A stretch of 64,000 bases of DNA, from assembly GCF_028613635.1 (NCBI RefSeq), contig NZ_JAQRMY010000003.1, positions 322,787-386,786 of the forward strand, written 5' to 3'. This stretch comes from Devosia sp. ZB163 (lineage in GTDB: Bacteria; Pseudomonadota; Alphaproteobacteria; Rhizobiales; Devosiaceae). The notes beneath the pieces are model-generated. The model searched no databases and was not told the origin of the DNA. It saw nothing but the letters and a program-made list of their open reading frames with translations. A program made the translations under genes and the position numbers. This document shows positions 1 through 8,387 of the stretch, piece by piece; the first letter of the stretch is position 1; every line of letters begins with the position of its first letter.

Positions 1-336
1 GTGATGATCAACCTGCTCAACGAGGACTTCGTCGTGCTGGCGAGGGCCAAGGGCCTGTCGGACCAGCGCGTGCGCTACCGCTACGTGGCCCGGAACGCGA
101 TCCTGCCGCAAATCACCGCGCTGGCCCTGTCTATCGGGTTCCTCCTCGGCGGGGCGCTGGTGACCGAGCAGGTGTTCAACTACCCGGGCCTCGGCAAGTT
201 CACCTTCACCGCCATCCAGAGCCGGGACTACTCCTTCATCCAGGGGCAGCTCCTGCTGCTCACCATGTCGGTGCTGGTGGCGAACCTCGTTTCCGACATC
301 GCGAATGTCATCCTCGATCCCCGCCTGAGACGCTGA
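1..336 (+). CDS. dppB: DppB/OppB-type ABC transporter permease, C-terminal fragment
   Basis: Inner-membrane permease of a peptide/nickel/opine-class ABC importer, cut by the window edge; about 111 C-terminal residues remain of a family length near 310-330. The cytoplasmic coupling (EAA) loop is visible at the start (DFVVLARAKGLS, then RNAILP), followed by hydrophobic segments and the usual end LDPRLRR. The GTG at base 1 is only the first in-frame codon, not the real start. dppC follows after 12 bases, so this is the first visible gene of a dppBCDF operon whose binding protein must lie outside the window. The family is clear; the transported compound (peptide or oligosaccharide) cannot be told. 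Confidence 0.9.
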   Translation: MMINLLNEDFVVLARAKGLSDQRVRYRYVARNAILPQITALALSIGFLLGGALVTEQVFNYPGLGKFTFTAIQSRDYSFIQGQLLLLTMSVLVANLVSDIANVILDPRLRR

Positions 337-348
337 GAAGGCAAGCAG

Positions 349-1380
349 ATGAGCGAACTCACTCAGTCGTCACCCCTTGCGCTCGGAGCGCAGCCGGACA
401 CGGGCGCGGCACTTGCTCCCACGCAGCTCGAGCTGATGCGCGAGCTGGGCGTCAAGCCCCGGCCGGGCTGGACCAGCCGACTGTCGCCCGGACTCGCAGC
501 GTTCGTCACCAACGGCAAGGGGATGGCGGGCATCGTCATCCTGCTGATCCTGGTGCTGACCTCGCTGTGTGCACCGCTGCTCACCGATTTCGACCCCAAA
601 CGGCGCGCCGGCAAGCCGCATGTCGAGCCGGGCTACGAGCACGTCCTCGGCACCACGCGCATGGGAAAGGACGTGTTCACCCAGCTCGTCTATGGCGGCC
701 GGGTAAGCCTCGCGGTGGGCTTTGGTGCCGGCATCGCAGCGGCGATGATCGGCCTCGCCATCGGCATCTCGGCCGGTTACTTCGGCGGCCGCGTCGACGA
801 TATCCTCAGCTTCTTCGTCAATGTGGTGCTGGTCCTGCCGGGGCTGCCACTCATCATCGTGATCGCGACAATGGTGGAGGAAGCCAGTCCGCTGGTCATC
901 GGCCTGGTCCTTGCCCTGACCGGCTGGGGCTGGGCCGCGCGTACCATACGAACGCAGACGTTGGCCCTGCGAACACGTGAGTTCGTGCTCTCCGCGGAGC
1001 TGATGGGCGAGAAGAAGTGGCGGATCATCCTCGTCGAGATCTTCCCCAACATGCTGAGTTTCGTGATGGGCGGGTTCGTCCTGGGCACGATCGCGGCGAT
1101 CCTTGCCGAAGCCGCACTCGAGTTCATCGGGTTGGGCGATCCCAACGCGGTGACCTGGGGCACGATGCTGTTCTGGGCGCAGAACAACCTCGCCCTGCAG
1201 AGTGGTGCCTGGTGGGAAATCTGGCCCCCGTGCATCGCGATCATGCTCACCGGCGCCGCGCTGGTGCTGGTCAACTTCGCAGTGGACGAGATCACCAACC
1301 CGCAGCTCAGGGCGAGCCGCCGGATCGGCGGCATCCGCCGCTTCCTCAATCGTCGCGGGAGGAGCGCCGATGTCTTCTAG
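349..1380 (+). CDS. dppC: DppC/OppC-type ABC transporter permease
   Basis: Second membrane subunit of the importer, 343 residues. A long cytoplasmic N-terminus (about 55 residues) leads into a first membrane helix (MAGIVILLILVLTSLCAPLL), typical of OppC_N. A periplasmic stretch follows (GTTRMGKDVFTQLVYGGR, a DppC hallmark), then the permease domain with the coupling loop FVLSAELMGEKKWRIILVEIFPN and five or so further helices. It starts at ATG 12 bases after the dppB stop. Its last 11 bases overlap the start of the ATPase gene, which indicates translational coupling. Length and motifs look intact. Confidence 0.92.
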   Translation: MSELTQSSPLALGAQPDTGAALAPTQLELMRELGVKPRPGWTSRLSPGLAAFVTNGKGMAGIVILLILVLTSLCAPLLTDFDPKRRAGKPHVEPGYEHVLGTTRMGKDVFTQLVYGGRVSLAVGFGAGIAAAMIGLAIGISAGYFGGRVDDILSFFVNVVLVLPGLPLIIVIATMVEEASPLVIGLVLALTGWGWAARTIRTQTLALRTREFVLSAELMGEKKWRIILVEIFPNMLSFVMGGFVLGTIAAILAEAALEFIGLGDPNAVTWGTMLFWAQNNLALQSGAWWEIWPPCIAIMLTGAALVLVNFAVDEITNPQLRASRRIGGIRRFLNRRGRSADVF

Positions 1381-2350
1381 TCCAGTCTCTCGTCCGCTGA
1401 TGGAAGTGCGGGGCCTCACCGTCGACTACGTGGGCGAGACAAGCGTCGCCCGCGCCGTCAACGGCATCGACTTCGACATCCGCGAGGGCGAGGCGTTTGG
1501 CCTTGCCGGCGAAAGCGGCTGCGGCAAGTCCACCGTCGCCTTCGCGTTGGCTCGACTGACCCGGCTACCCGGCCTCGTCAGCGGCGGTTCGGTCCGGTTC
1601 GGCGGCGAGGAAGTGCTGAGCTTCGGTAAGGCCCGGCTCAAGGCCTATCGCTGGCGCGAGGTGAGCTTCGTGTTCCAGTCGGCGATGAACGCGCTGAACC
1701 CGGTGATCCCGGTGAGCGAGCAGATCATGGACGTGATCGAGACACACGAGCCGCGGCTCGGCGAGAAGGGCGCCCGCGCCCGCGCGGTCGAGATGTTCGA
1801 GCTCGTCGGCATCCCGCCGGCGCGGCTCGACGACTACCCGCACCAGTTCTCGGGCGGTATGCGCCAGCGCATCTGCATCGCCATCGCGCTCGCCCTGAAG
1901 CCGCGCCTCATCATCATGGACGAGCCGACCACCGCGCTCGACGTCGTGGTGCAGCGCGACATCATCGAACAGATCGTCGAGCTCAAGGCGCAGCTCGGCT
2001 TCTCGGTGCTGTTCATCACCCACGACCTCGGCCTGATGATCGAGTTCTGCGATCGCATCGGGGTCATGTACTCGGGCGAACTGGTGGAGGTGGCGCCGGC
2101 GAGTTCAATCCTCACCAACCCGCAGCACCCCTATACGAAGGCGCTCGGCAACAGCTTCCCGCCGCTCACCGGTCCGCGCCAGCGGCTGGAGGGCATCGCC
2201 GGATCGCCGCCCGACCTCAGGATGCTGCCCAAGGGCTGCCGCTTTGCGCCACGCTGCCCGCACGCGATGCAGGTCTGCGCCGACACGGCGCCCGAGCTGC
2301 GCTTCTACCCGGCCCAACAGAGCGAGGCGGCATGTCACTTGCTGAACTAG
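1370..2350 (+). CDS. dppD: DppD-type ABC transporter ATP-binding protein
   Basis: First ATPase of the importer, 326 residues from the ATG at 1370; that start overlaps the dppC end by 11 bases and gives MSSSPVSRPLMEVRG, the normal beginning. Motifs in order: Walker A GESGCGKST, Q-loop with FVFQSAMNALNPV, signature FSGGMRQR, Walker [13 protein letters not shown], and switch His in FITHDLG. The C-terminal oligopeptide-transporter domain has the Cys-rich end CRFAPRCPHAMQVC, which in relatives can carry an iron-sulfur cluster. The next ATPase gene starts inside its last codons, so it is part of one operon. Confidence 0.93.
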   Translation: MSSSPVSRPLMEVRGLTVDYVGETSVARAVNGIDFDIREGEAFGLAGESGCGKSTVAFALARLTRLPGLVSGGSVRFGGEEVLSFGKARLKAYRWREVSFVFQSAMNALNPVIPVSEQIMDVIETHEPRLGEKGARARAVEMFELVGIPPARLDDYPHQFSGGMRQRICIAIALALKPRLIIMDEPTTALDVVVQRDIIEQIVELKAQLGFSVLFITHDLGLMIEFCDRIGVMYSGELVEVAPASSILTNPQHPYTKALGNSFPPLTGPRQRLEGIAGSPPDLRMLPKGCRFAPRCPHAMQVCADTAPELRFYPAQQSEAACHLLN

Positions 2351-3339
2351 AACGGAGCGGGCCGGCCACCGCCCCCGGTCGTACGGTCGTCGAGATGGAC
2401 GGCGTGGACAAGGATTTCGTCCTCGGTTCGCTGCTCAACCGCACCGTGCTGCGCGCTCTTTCGGGGATCTCGCTGAAGCTCGTCAGCGGTCGTGCTCTTG
2501 CGCTGGTCGGTGAATCCGGCTCGGGCAAATCCACCTGTGCGCGCATGGTGGCCCGGGTGTTCCAGCCGACGCGGGGCACCATCAGTTTCGAAGGCGAGAA
2601 CATTGCCGGCTTCACCGGCCGGCGCCTCGATCGCTACCGGTCCGAAGTCCAGATGGTGTTCCAGGACCCCTTCGGCTCCCTCAACCCGACCCAGACCATC
2701 GGCTATCACCTCGAGCGGCCGTTGCGGCTGCACCGACCTGAGATATCCGGCAAGGCGGTCGAGGAGGAGATGCTGGCGCTGCTCGAGCGCGTCGGCCTGA
2801 GGCCGGCGGCGGACTATCTGAAGCGCCGCCCGCACGAACTCTCCGGCGGCCAGCGCCAGCGCGTCGCCATCGCCCGCGCCCTCTCGGTGCAGCCCGTGGT
2901 ACTCCTGGCCGACGAGCCGACCTCGATGCTCGACGTGTCGGTGCGGCTGGGCATTCTCAACCTGCTCGAGGACATGAAGTCGCAACGCCAGCTGGCGGCG
3001 CTCTACATCACCCACGACATCGCCACGGCGCGCTATTTCGCCGAAGATACGGCGGTGCTTTATGCCGGCCATCTGCTGGAGCAGGGGCCGAGCGAAGAGA
3101 TCACAGAGCGACCGCAGCACCCCTATACGCGGTTGCTCATCGAGGCCGTGCCCAACCCGGCGCGCAAGATCTCGACGACGCGATCCCGGCGCGCCACCGA
3201 CATTCCGCTCTGGACCAACCAGAGCCGCGGCTGCCCGTTCGTCTCGCGCTGCCCGCGCGTCACTGCGATCTGCAAGGAAACCATGCCCGCCCCGACGCAG
3301 ATCGGCTCATCCCATACGGTTCGCTGTCATAATCTTTAG
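2332..3339 (+). CDS. dppF: DppF-type ABC transporter ATP-binding protein
   Basis: Second ATPase of the importer, 335 residues, starting inside the end of dppD (19-base overlap). It has Walker [11 protein letters not shown]-loop MVFQDPFGSLNPTQ, signature LSGGQRQRVAIARAL, Walker B VVLLADEPTSMLD (Ser in the usual Thr-Ala position), and switch His YITHDIA. The C-terminal oligo_HPY segment ends with CPFVSRCPRVTAIC. Position and overlap fit the canonical dppBCDF order. The last gene of this operon ends 19 bases from the convergent GMC gene. Confidence 0.93.
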   Translation: MSLAELERSGPATAPGRTVVEMDGVDKDFVLGSLLNRTVLRALSGISLKLVSGRALALVGESGSGKSTCARMVARVFQPTRGTISFEGENIAGFTGRRLDRYRSEVQMVFQDPFGSLNPTQTIGYHLERPLRLHRPEISGKAVEEEMLALLERVGLRPAADYLKRRPHELSGGQRQRVAIARALSVQPVVLLADEPTSMLDVSVRLGILNLLEDMKSQRQLAALYITHDIATARYFAEDTAVLYAGHLLEQGPSEEITERPQHPYTRLLIEAVPNPARKISTTRSRRATDIPLWTNQSRGCPFVSRCPRVTAICKETMPAPTQIGSSHTVRCHNL

Positions 3340-3358
3340 CGCGGCGGACGCCAGCCGA

Positions 3359-4984
3359 TCAGCCGGCATCCTCGAGGATCATGGTTGCTGCCTTCTCCGC
3401 GATCATGATGGTCGGCGCATTGGTGTTGCCCGAGGTGATGGTCGGCATCACCGAGGCGTCGGCGACGCGGAGGCCGGCAAGGCCGTTCAGCCTCAGTCGC
3501 GGGTCGACCACCGCGACGGGGTCGCTGCCCATGCGGCAGGTGCCAACGGGGTGGAAGATGGTGGTGCCGATGTCGCCCGCGGCTTGCTCCAGTTCGGCAT
3601 CGCTGTTGAATCTGGCGCCCGGCCGGTACTCCTCCGGCCGGTGCGGCGCGAACGCCTGGCTCTCCAGCACGATCCGCCGCACCAGCCTGATACCCTCGAC
3701 CGCCACCTCGCGATCGGCTGATGCCGAGAGATAGTTGGGCTGGATAAGCGGCGGCGTCGACGGATCGGCGCTGGCCAGGCGGATGTGGCCCCGGCTTTGC
3801 GGGCGAAGGTTGCAGACCGTGGCGGTGAACGCCGGGAAGCGGTGCAGCGGCTCGCCGAACTTGTCGAGGCTCAGCGGCTGGACATGGAACTGCAGGTCGG
3901 GCGTGGCGCGCTCCGGCGACGAGCGGGTGAAGCCGCCCATCTGCGAGGGCGCCATGGTCATCGGCCCGCGCCGCGCCAGCGCATACTGCATCGCCATGCC
4001 GGCCTTGCCCGCGAGGCTGTTGGCCGAGACGTTGAGCGTCGGCAGGCCACTGACCTTGAAGATCATGCGCAACTGCAGGTGATCCTGCAGGTTCTCTCCC
4101 ACCTGCGGCAGCTCGTGCTTCGTGGCGATGCCGTGCTCGGCCAGCAGTCCCGGGTTACCGATGCCCGACAGCTGCAACAGTTGCGGCGAGTTCACCGCAC
4201 CGGCGGAGAGCACGATCTCGCGGCCGGCGCGCAGGAGCTTGGTCTGGCCCTGGTGCCGGATCTCGATACCGGTGACGCGACGTCCTTCCACGACGAGGCG
4301 CAGCGCCTGCGCGCCGGTCCATAGGGTCAGGTTCGGCCGGCCGAGCGCCGGCTTCAGGAACGCCGAGGCCGCCGACCAGCGCAGGCCTTTGCGCTGATTG
4401 ACCTCGAAATAGCCGACACCCTCGTTGTCGCCGCCGTTGAAATCACTGCTTGCGGGAATGCCCTGCTCGATCGCCGCGGCGCGGAACAGGTCGAGCACCT
4501 TCCAGCTGAGCCGCATCTGTTCGACCCGCAGTTCGCCATCCTGGCCGTGGTGCGGGCTCGGCGCGCCCTCGCGGCGCTCGCTCCTGAGGAAATGCGGCAG
4601 CACGTCGTCCCAGCCCCAGCCGGGATTGCCGAGCTGGCGCCAGTGGTCGTAGTCGGCGGCCTGGCCGCGCATGTAGATCATGCCGTTGATCGCCGACGAG
4701 CCGCCGATCACCTTGCCGCGCGGATAGCCCAGCGACCGCCCATTCAGTCCCGGTACCGGCTCGGTGCGATAGCACCAGTCGGCCCGCGGGTTGCCCATGG
4801 CGTAGAGGTAGCCGACGGGAATGTGGAACCAGATCCAGTCATCCTTGCCGCCGGCTTCGAGCAGCAGCACCGAATGCCGGCCGGACGCTGTCAGCCGGTT
4901 GGCGAGCGTGCAGCCGGCGCTGCCCGCCCCGACCACGATGTAGTCGAAGCGCGGCGCGCCCGTGTCGACGATCTCGGCGTTCAG
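3359..4984 (-). CDS. GMC-family FAD oxidoreductase (choline/alcohol dehydrogenase type)
   Basis: Flavin-dependent alcohol dehydrogenase/oxidase of the glucose-methanol-choline family. The FAD site FDYIVVGAGSAGC is at the N-terminus. PROSITE-like motifs GGSSAINGMIYMRG and SAGAVNSPQLLQLSGIG follow, and the active-site pair is His in HPVGTCRMG and Asn in SGNTNAPT near the C-terminus. The first ATG/GTG in frame (GTG at 4936) would remove the first beta strand of the Rossmann fold. The open frame extends upstream and contains no ATG, GTG or TTG, but a CTG at 4984 lies 6 bases after GAGGGG, so I place the start there (541 residues). It is divergent from the binding-protein gene, so oxidation of a related sugar or alcohol is possible. 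Substrate unknown. Confidence 0.85.
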   Translation of the reverse strand: MNAEIVDTGAPRFDYIVVGAGSAGCTLANRLTASGRHSVLLLEAGGKDDWIWFHIPVGYLYAMGNPRADWCYRTEPVPGLNGRSLGYPRGKVIGGSSAINGMIYMRGQAADYDHWRQLGNPGWGWDDVLPHFLRSERREGAPSPHHGQDGELRVEQMRLSWKVLDLFRAAAIEQGIPASSDFNGGDNEGVGYFEVNQRKGLRWSAASAFLKPALGRPNLTLWTGAQALRLVVEGRRVTGIEIRHQGQTKLLRAGREIVLSAGAVNSPQLLQLSGIGNPGLLAEHGIATKHELPQVGENLQDHLQLRMIFKVSGLPTLNVSANSLAGKAGMAMQYALARRGPMTMAPSQMGGFTRSSPERATPDLQFHVQPLSLDKFGEPLHRFPAFTATVCNLRPQSRGHIRLASADPSTPPLIQPNYLSASADREVAVEGIRLVRRIVLESQAFAPHRPEEYRPGARFNSDAELEQAAGDIGTTIFHPVGTCRMGSDPVAVVDPRLRLNGLAGLRVADASVMPTITSGNTNAPTIMIAEKAATMILEDAG

Positions 4985-5064
4985 CTCAGCCCCCTCTGCT
5001 CCCCGTCCGCACTGACCACGCGTTCGCCGAGATCGTCAACCTCCCAGCGCCTCATCGAGATTTC

Positions 5065-5076
5065 TGCAAATTTGCA
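5065..5076. promoter_or_regulatory. Operator-like palindrome between divergent genes
   Basis: A perfect 12-base palindrome, TGCAAATTTGCA, sits in the 226-base gap between the GMC gene and the binding-protein gene. A second TTGCAA follows at 5085-5090, 13 bases after the TTGCAA inside the palindrome (5072-5077). This AT-rich patch in GC-rich DNA looks like a regulator site controlling the divergent pair. The cognate regulator is unknown; the LacI protein at 10153 is a candidate by proximity only. Confidence 0.45.
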
Positions 5077-5210
5077 ATGAACTGTTGCAAGCATGATTTT
5101 GCGCTGCTAGCGTCCGGCACGATCCGATCCCGACGGTGCGGGGAAGTCAGCGAAGTCTGGCGCCAGCCGCGTGGGACGATCGGGGACCGAGGAATCCTGA
5201 GGAGGAAAAA

Positions 5211-6542
5211 CTGGACAACACGGTAGGACGTTTGTTTGCGGCAACCGGGCGCCTGACGCGGCTCGCCCTTGCCACCACTGCACTCGCGACGCTCGCTACG
5301 GCCGCGTCGGCGTCGGAGCTGTCGGGCACCATCACGGTGTGGAGCTGGACGGCGCCGGCCGATGGCCTCGAAGCGGCGGTCGCCGGCTTCAACGAGCTGC
5401 ATCCCGGAGTCACCGTGAAGGTGGAAGACGTCGGCAACCCGGCGATCTGGGACAAGATCACGACCGGTATGGCGGCCGGCGGGGCGGGGCTCGCCGACGT
5501 GCTCAACATCGGCATCGACTATATCGGCAACTACATCGAGACCTTCCCCACCGGCCTCGTCAACCTGAGCGAAGTGGGCGCGGACGACCTCGCGGCGCAG
5601 TTCCCGTCGGGCATGTGGGCCAGCGGTTCGTCAGCCGACGGCGCCGTCTACGGCATCCCCTACGAGGTCAACACCTCGGGCTTCTTCTACCGCAAGGACC
5701 TGTTCGATCAGGCCGGCATCGACATCAACTCGATTGTCACCTGGGACGACCTGATTGCGGCTGGGCCGAAGCTGAAGGAAGCCACGGGGGCGGACCTCAT
5801 CGCCATGGACAAGGCGGCGACGGTCGCCGACTCCGCCGGGCTATGGCAGCTGCTGACCAACCTGCAGGGCGCATTCTACTTCAACGCCGCCGGCGAGATC
5901 ACCATGAACGGGCCGGCCGGCCTGCGCTCGCTCGAACTGATCAAGAAAGCCAACGACGCGGGCATCGTCGCCGACATCCCGGGCGGCTGGGACAACTTCA
6001 TGATGCAGATCAAGGGGCAGACCAACGTCGCGGTCATCCCGGCTGCCTCGTGGGCCGCCGGTGTGTTCGAGAACGAGGCGCCCGATATGGCCGGCAAGTG
6101 GCGCTTGCGCCTGCCTCCGTCGGTCGAGGCCGGTGGTCTGACCGCAGCTATCTCGGGCGGCACGTACCTGTCGGTGGCGGGCACCAGCCCGAACAAGGAA
6201 GCGGCCTGGGAGTTCGTGAAATACGCCCTGGGCACGCTCGAGGGCCAGCAGGCGACCTATGAAGGCGGCGGCATGTTCCCCGGCTTCAAGCCGATGCTGG
6301 AGAGCGACGGCTTCGTCAAGAAGAGCGACTACTTCGATGCCGAGGTGAACAAGTTCTTCATCGACGAACTGGGCCAGAACACCCCGGTGGTGAACTACAC
6401 CACCGACTACGCCCGGGCGCTCAAGGCCTATACCGACGCGCAGACGCAGGTGCTGCTGAGCGGCGCCGATCCGAAGACCGTGCTCGACGAGGCCGCTGCG
6501 CTGGTCGCCGGCCAGACCGGCCGGACCATCGCCGCCAACTGA
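5211..6542 (+). CDS. Sugar ABC transporter substrate-binding protein (family 1)
   Basis: Periplasmic binding protein of a carbohydrate importer. A Sec signal (basic GRLTRL, hydrophobic Ala/Leu stretch, AXA-type cleavage near ASASE) precedes the mature domain. That domain has TITVWSWTAP, the family 1 feature GAVYGIPYEVNTSGFFYRKDLFDQAG, and a C-terminal NKEAAWEFVKY. Start choice: CTG at 5211 lies 5 bases after a strong AGGAGG and gives a 443-residue protein with a normal signal peptide. TTG at 5232 is the alternative. The far-upstream ATG at 5136 has no support. The first gene of the unit, it is followed by a stem-loop and two permeases. The carbohydrate bound is unknown, but the glycosidase in the same operon points to an oligosaccharide or galactoside. 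Confidence 0.88.
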   Translation: MDNTVGRLFAATGRLTRLALATTALATLATAASASELSGTITVWSWTAPADGLEAAVAGFNELHPGVTVKVEDVGNPAIWDKITTGMAAGGAGLADVLNIGIDYIGNYIETFPTGLVNLSEVGADDLAAQFPSGMWASGSSADGAVYGIPYEVNTSGFFYRKDLFDQAGIDINSIVTWDDLIAAGPKLKEATGADLIAMDKAATVADSAGLWQLLTNLQGAFYFNAAGEITMNGPAGLRSLELIKKANDAGIVADIPGGWDNFMMQIKGQTNVAVIPAASWAAGVFENEAPDMAGKWRLRLPPSVEAGGLTAAISGGTYLSVAGTSPNKEAAWEFVKYALGTLEGQQATYEGGGMFPGFKPMLESDGFVKKSDYFDAEVNKFFIDELGQNTPVVNYTTDYARALKAYTDAQTQVLLSGADPKTVLDEAAALVAGQTGRTIAAN

Positions 6543-6563
6543 TACGCTCCGCCTGAGCGTTAC

Positions 6564-6601
6564 GGCGGCAGGATGCCGGGTTTCCTCCCCGTCCTGCCGC
6601 C
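6564..6601 (+). terminator. Stem-loop after the binding-protein gene
   Basis: A perfect 10-base stem, GGCGGCAGGA (6564-6573) with TCCTGCCGCC (6592-6601), encloses a loop that can itself pair GGG with CCC. No T-tract follows. It is probably a partial terminator or a 3' mRNA stabiliser that keeps binding-protein expression above that of the permeases. Confidence 0.6.
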
Positions 6602-6624
6602 ACCCTTTCCCTTCGGTGGTCCAG

Positions 6625-7530
6625 ATGACGTCGTCCAAGCTGCAGCCGGCCACGCGCCGGCGCTGGCGAGGCTCCGCGCCGCGCCTCACGCCCTACCTGT
6701 TCCTGCTCCCCGTGCTGGTGCTGTTCGCGGGCTTCAAGGTCTACCCGTACATCTATGCGGCCTGGCTGAGCCTCACCAAGATCATCAAGGGCCAGACAAC
6801 CTTCGTCGGGCTGGGGAATTACGGGCGGCTCGCCACCGATCCGATCTTCTACAAGGCGCTGACCAACACGCTGATCATCCTCGTCACCCAGGTGCCGCTG
6901 ATGCTGGGGTTGGCGCTGCTGCTGGCGGTCGCCTTCAACTCGACGTTGCTGCGCTTCCGCGCCTTCTGGCGCACCGCCTACTTCGTGCCGATCGTCATGG
7001 GGCTGGTCGCCTACGGCATCCTGTTCTCGACGCTGCTCAATAGCCACCACGGGCTGGTGAACTTCCTGCTCGAGTCGGTGGGGCTGCCACGCGTGCCGTG
7101 GCTCGCCGATCCCGTGTGGGCCAAGGTCTCCATCATCATCGCGCTGACCTGGCACTACACCGGCAACAGCGCGGTCATCTACCTCGCGCAGCTGCAGTCG
7201 ATCCCCGGCGAGCTTTATGAAGCGGCCGAGATCGATGGCGCCACCGCGTGGCAACGCTTCTGGCACATCACCCTGCCGGGGCTCAGGCCGGCCATCACCC
7301 TCACCGTCGTGCTCTCGACCATCGGCACCCTGCAGCTCTTCGACGAGCCGTACGTCTTGACCAATGGCGGCCCTAACAACGCCACCCTGACCATCGGCAT
7401 GTACCTCTACCAGAACGGCTTCAAGTACTTCGACTTCGGCTACGCCTCAGCCATCGGCTACGTGCTGACCGGCATCATCGGCGTGATCGCTCTCGTCCAG
7501 TTCCACTTCCTCAGGGAGAGGCAGGCATGA
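6625..7530 (+). CDS. Sugar ABC transporter permease (MalF/UgpA type)
   Basis: Inner-membrane subunit, 301 residues from ATG 6625 (GTG 6616 is an alternative without a better ribosome site). Six membrane helices are apparent, beginning LTPYLFLLPVLVLFAGFKVYPYIYAAWLSL. The coupling loop is GELYEAAEIDGATAWQRFWHITLPGLRPAI, the classic EAA motif of carbohydrate importers, and a typical NGGPNNAT loop follows. Its stop overlaps the start of the partner permease by four bases (ATGA). The cassette has no ATPase gene, so a shared MsmK/UgpC-like ATPase elsewhere probably energises it. Confidence 0.9.
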   Translation: MTSSKLQPATRRRWRGSAPRLTPYLFLLPVLVLFAGFKVYPYIYAAWLSLTKIIKGQTTFVGLGNYGRLATDPIFYKALTNTLIILVTQVPLMLGLALLLAVAFNSTLLRFRAFWRTAYFVPIVMGLVAYGILFSTLLNSHHGLVNFLLESVGLPRVPWLADPVWAKVSIIIALTWHYTGNSAVIYLAQLQSIPGELYEAAEIDGATAWQRFWHITLPGLRPAITLTVVLSTIGTLQLFDEPYVLTNGGPNNATLTIGMYLYQNGFKYFDFGYASAIGYVLTGIIGVIALVQFHFLRERQA

Positions 7531-8366
7531 GGATCAATCGCAGCCCGCAAACTCGCGTTGCCAGTCTCGCAGTCAGCGCCGTCGTCGCCATCGGCGGCGC
7601 GCTGATGCTGGCGCCGTTCTACTGGCTGATCGTCGCCAGTACGCACCGGACGCGCGACATCTTCTCCAACCCGCCGAACCTCGTGCCCGGCGACCAGCTG
7701 TGGACCAACCTCGTCAACCTGTTCGTGGGCGAGGGGTTCGGCCACGCCGTGCTCAACTCGACGCTGGTCGCGACGATCTACGCGCTGCTCGGCGGCCTGG
7801 TGTGCACGGCGGCGGGCTACGCCTTCGCCAAATTCCGCTTCGCCGGGCAGGGTGTGCTGTTCGGCATCGTGCTGGTGATCCTCGCACTGCCCTCGCAGGT
7901 GACGCTGGTGCCGCTGTTCCAGATCATGGTGCAACTCAACTGGCTCAACACCTACCAGGCGTTGATCCTGCCCAACCTGGCGCTGCCCTTCGGCATCTTC
8001 CTGATGCGGCAGACCATGCAGTCAGTGCCGGATGAGCTGATCCAGGCGGCGCGCGTCGACGGAGCCGGCGAGTTCCGCATCTTCGCGCAGATCGTGTTGC
8101 CGACGATGCGGCCGGCACTCGCGGCGCTGGGCATCTTCCTGTTCCTCGCGCAGTGGAACGACTTCGTCTACCCGCTGATCGTGCTGCGCACGTCGGACGC
8201 CTACACCGTGCCCGTCGCCCTCGCCTCGCTGCAGGGCCTCAGCGACACCGATTACGGCCAGCTGCTGGCCGGCACGATGGTGTCGGTGCTGCCGGTACTC
8301 GGGCTGTTCCTGTTCCTGCAACGTCATTTCGTCGCCGGCATCCTCGCCGGGGCGGTCAAGCAATAG
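7527..8366 (+). CDS. Sugar ABC transporter permease (MalG/UgpE type)
   Basis: Partner inner-membrane subunit, 279 residues, translationally coupled to the preceding permease (ATGA overlap). It has an N-terminal helix (VVAIGGALMLAPFYWLIVAS), a core with GYAFAKFRF, the EAA loop DELIQAARVDGAGEFRIFAQIVLPTMRP, and the end LQRHFVAGILAGAVKQ, typical of MalG relatives (QRxFvxGltaGAVKg). The glycosidase gene begins 21 bases downstream with a good AAGGAG site, so transport and hydrolysis are co-expressed. Confidence 0.9.
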   Translation: MRINRSPQTRVASLAVSAVVAIGGALMLAPFYWLIVASTHRTRDIFSNPPNLVPGDQLWTNLVNLFVGEGFGHAVLNSTLVATIYALLGGLVCTAAGYAFAKFRFAGQGVLFGIVLVILALPSQVTLVPLFQIMVQLNWLNTYQALILPNLALPFGIFLMRQTMQSVPDELIQAARVDGAGEFRIFAQIVLPTMRPALAALGIFLFLAQWNDFVYPLIVLRTSDAYTVPVALASLQGLSDTDYGQLLAGTMVSVLPVLGLFLFLQRHFVAGILAGAVKQ

Positions 8367-8387
8367 CATCTCAAGGAGACTGGCACC

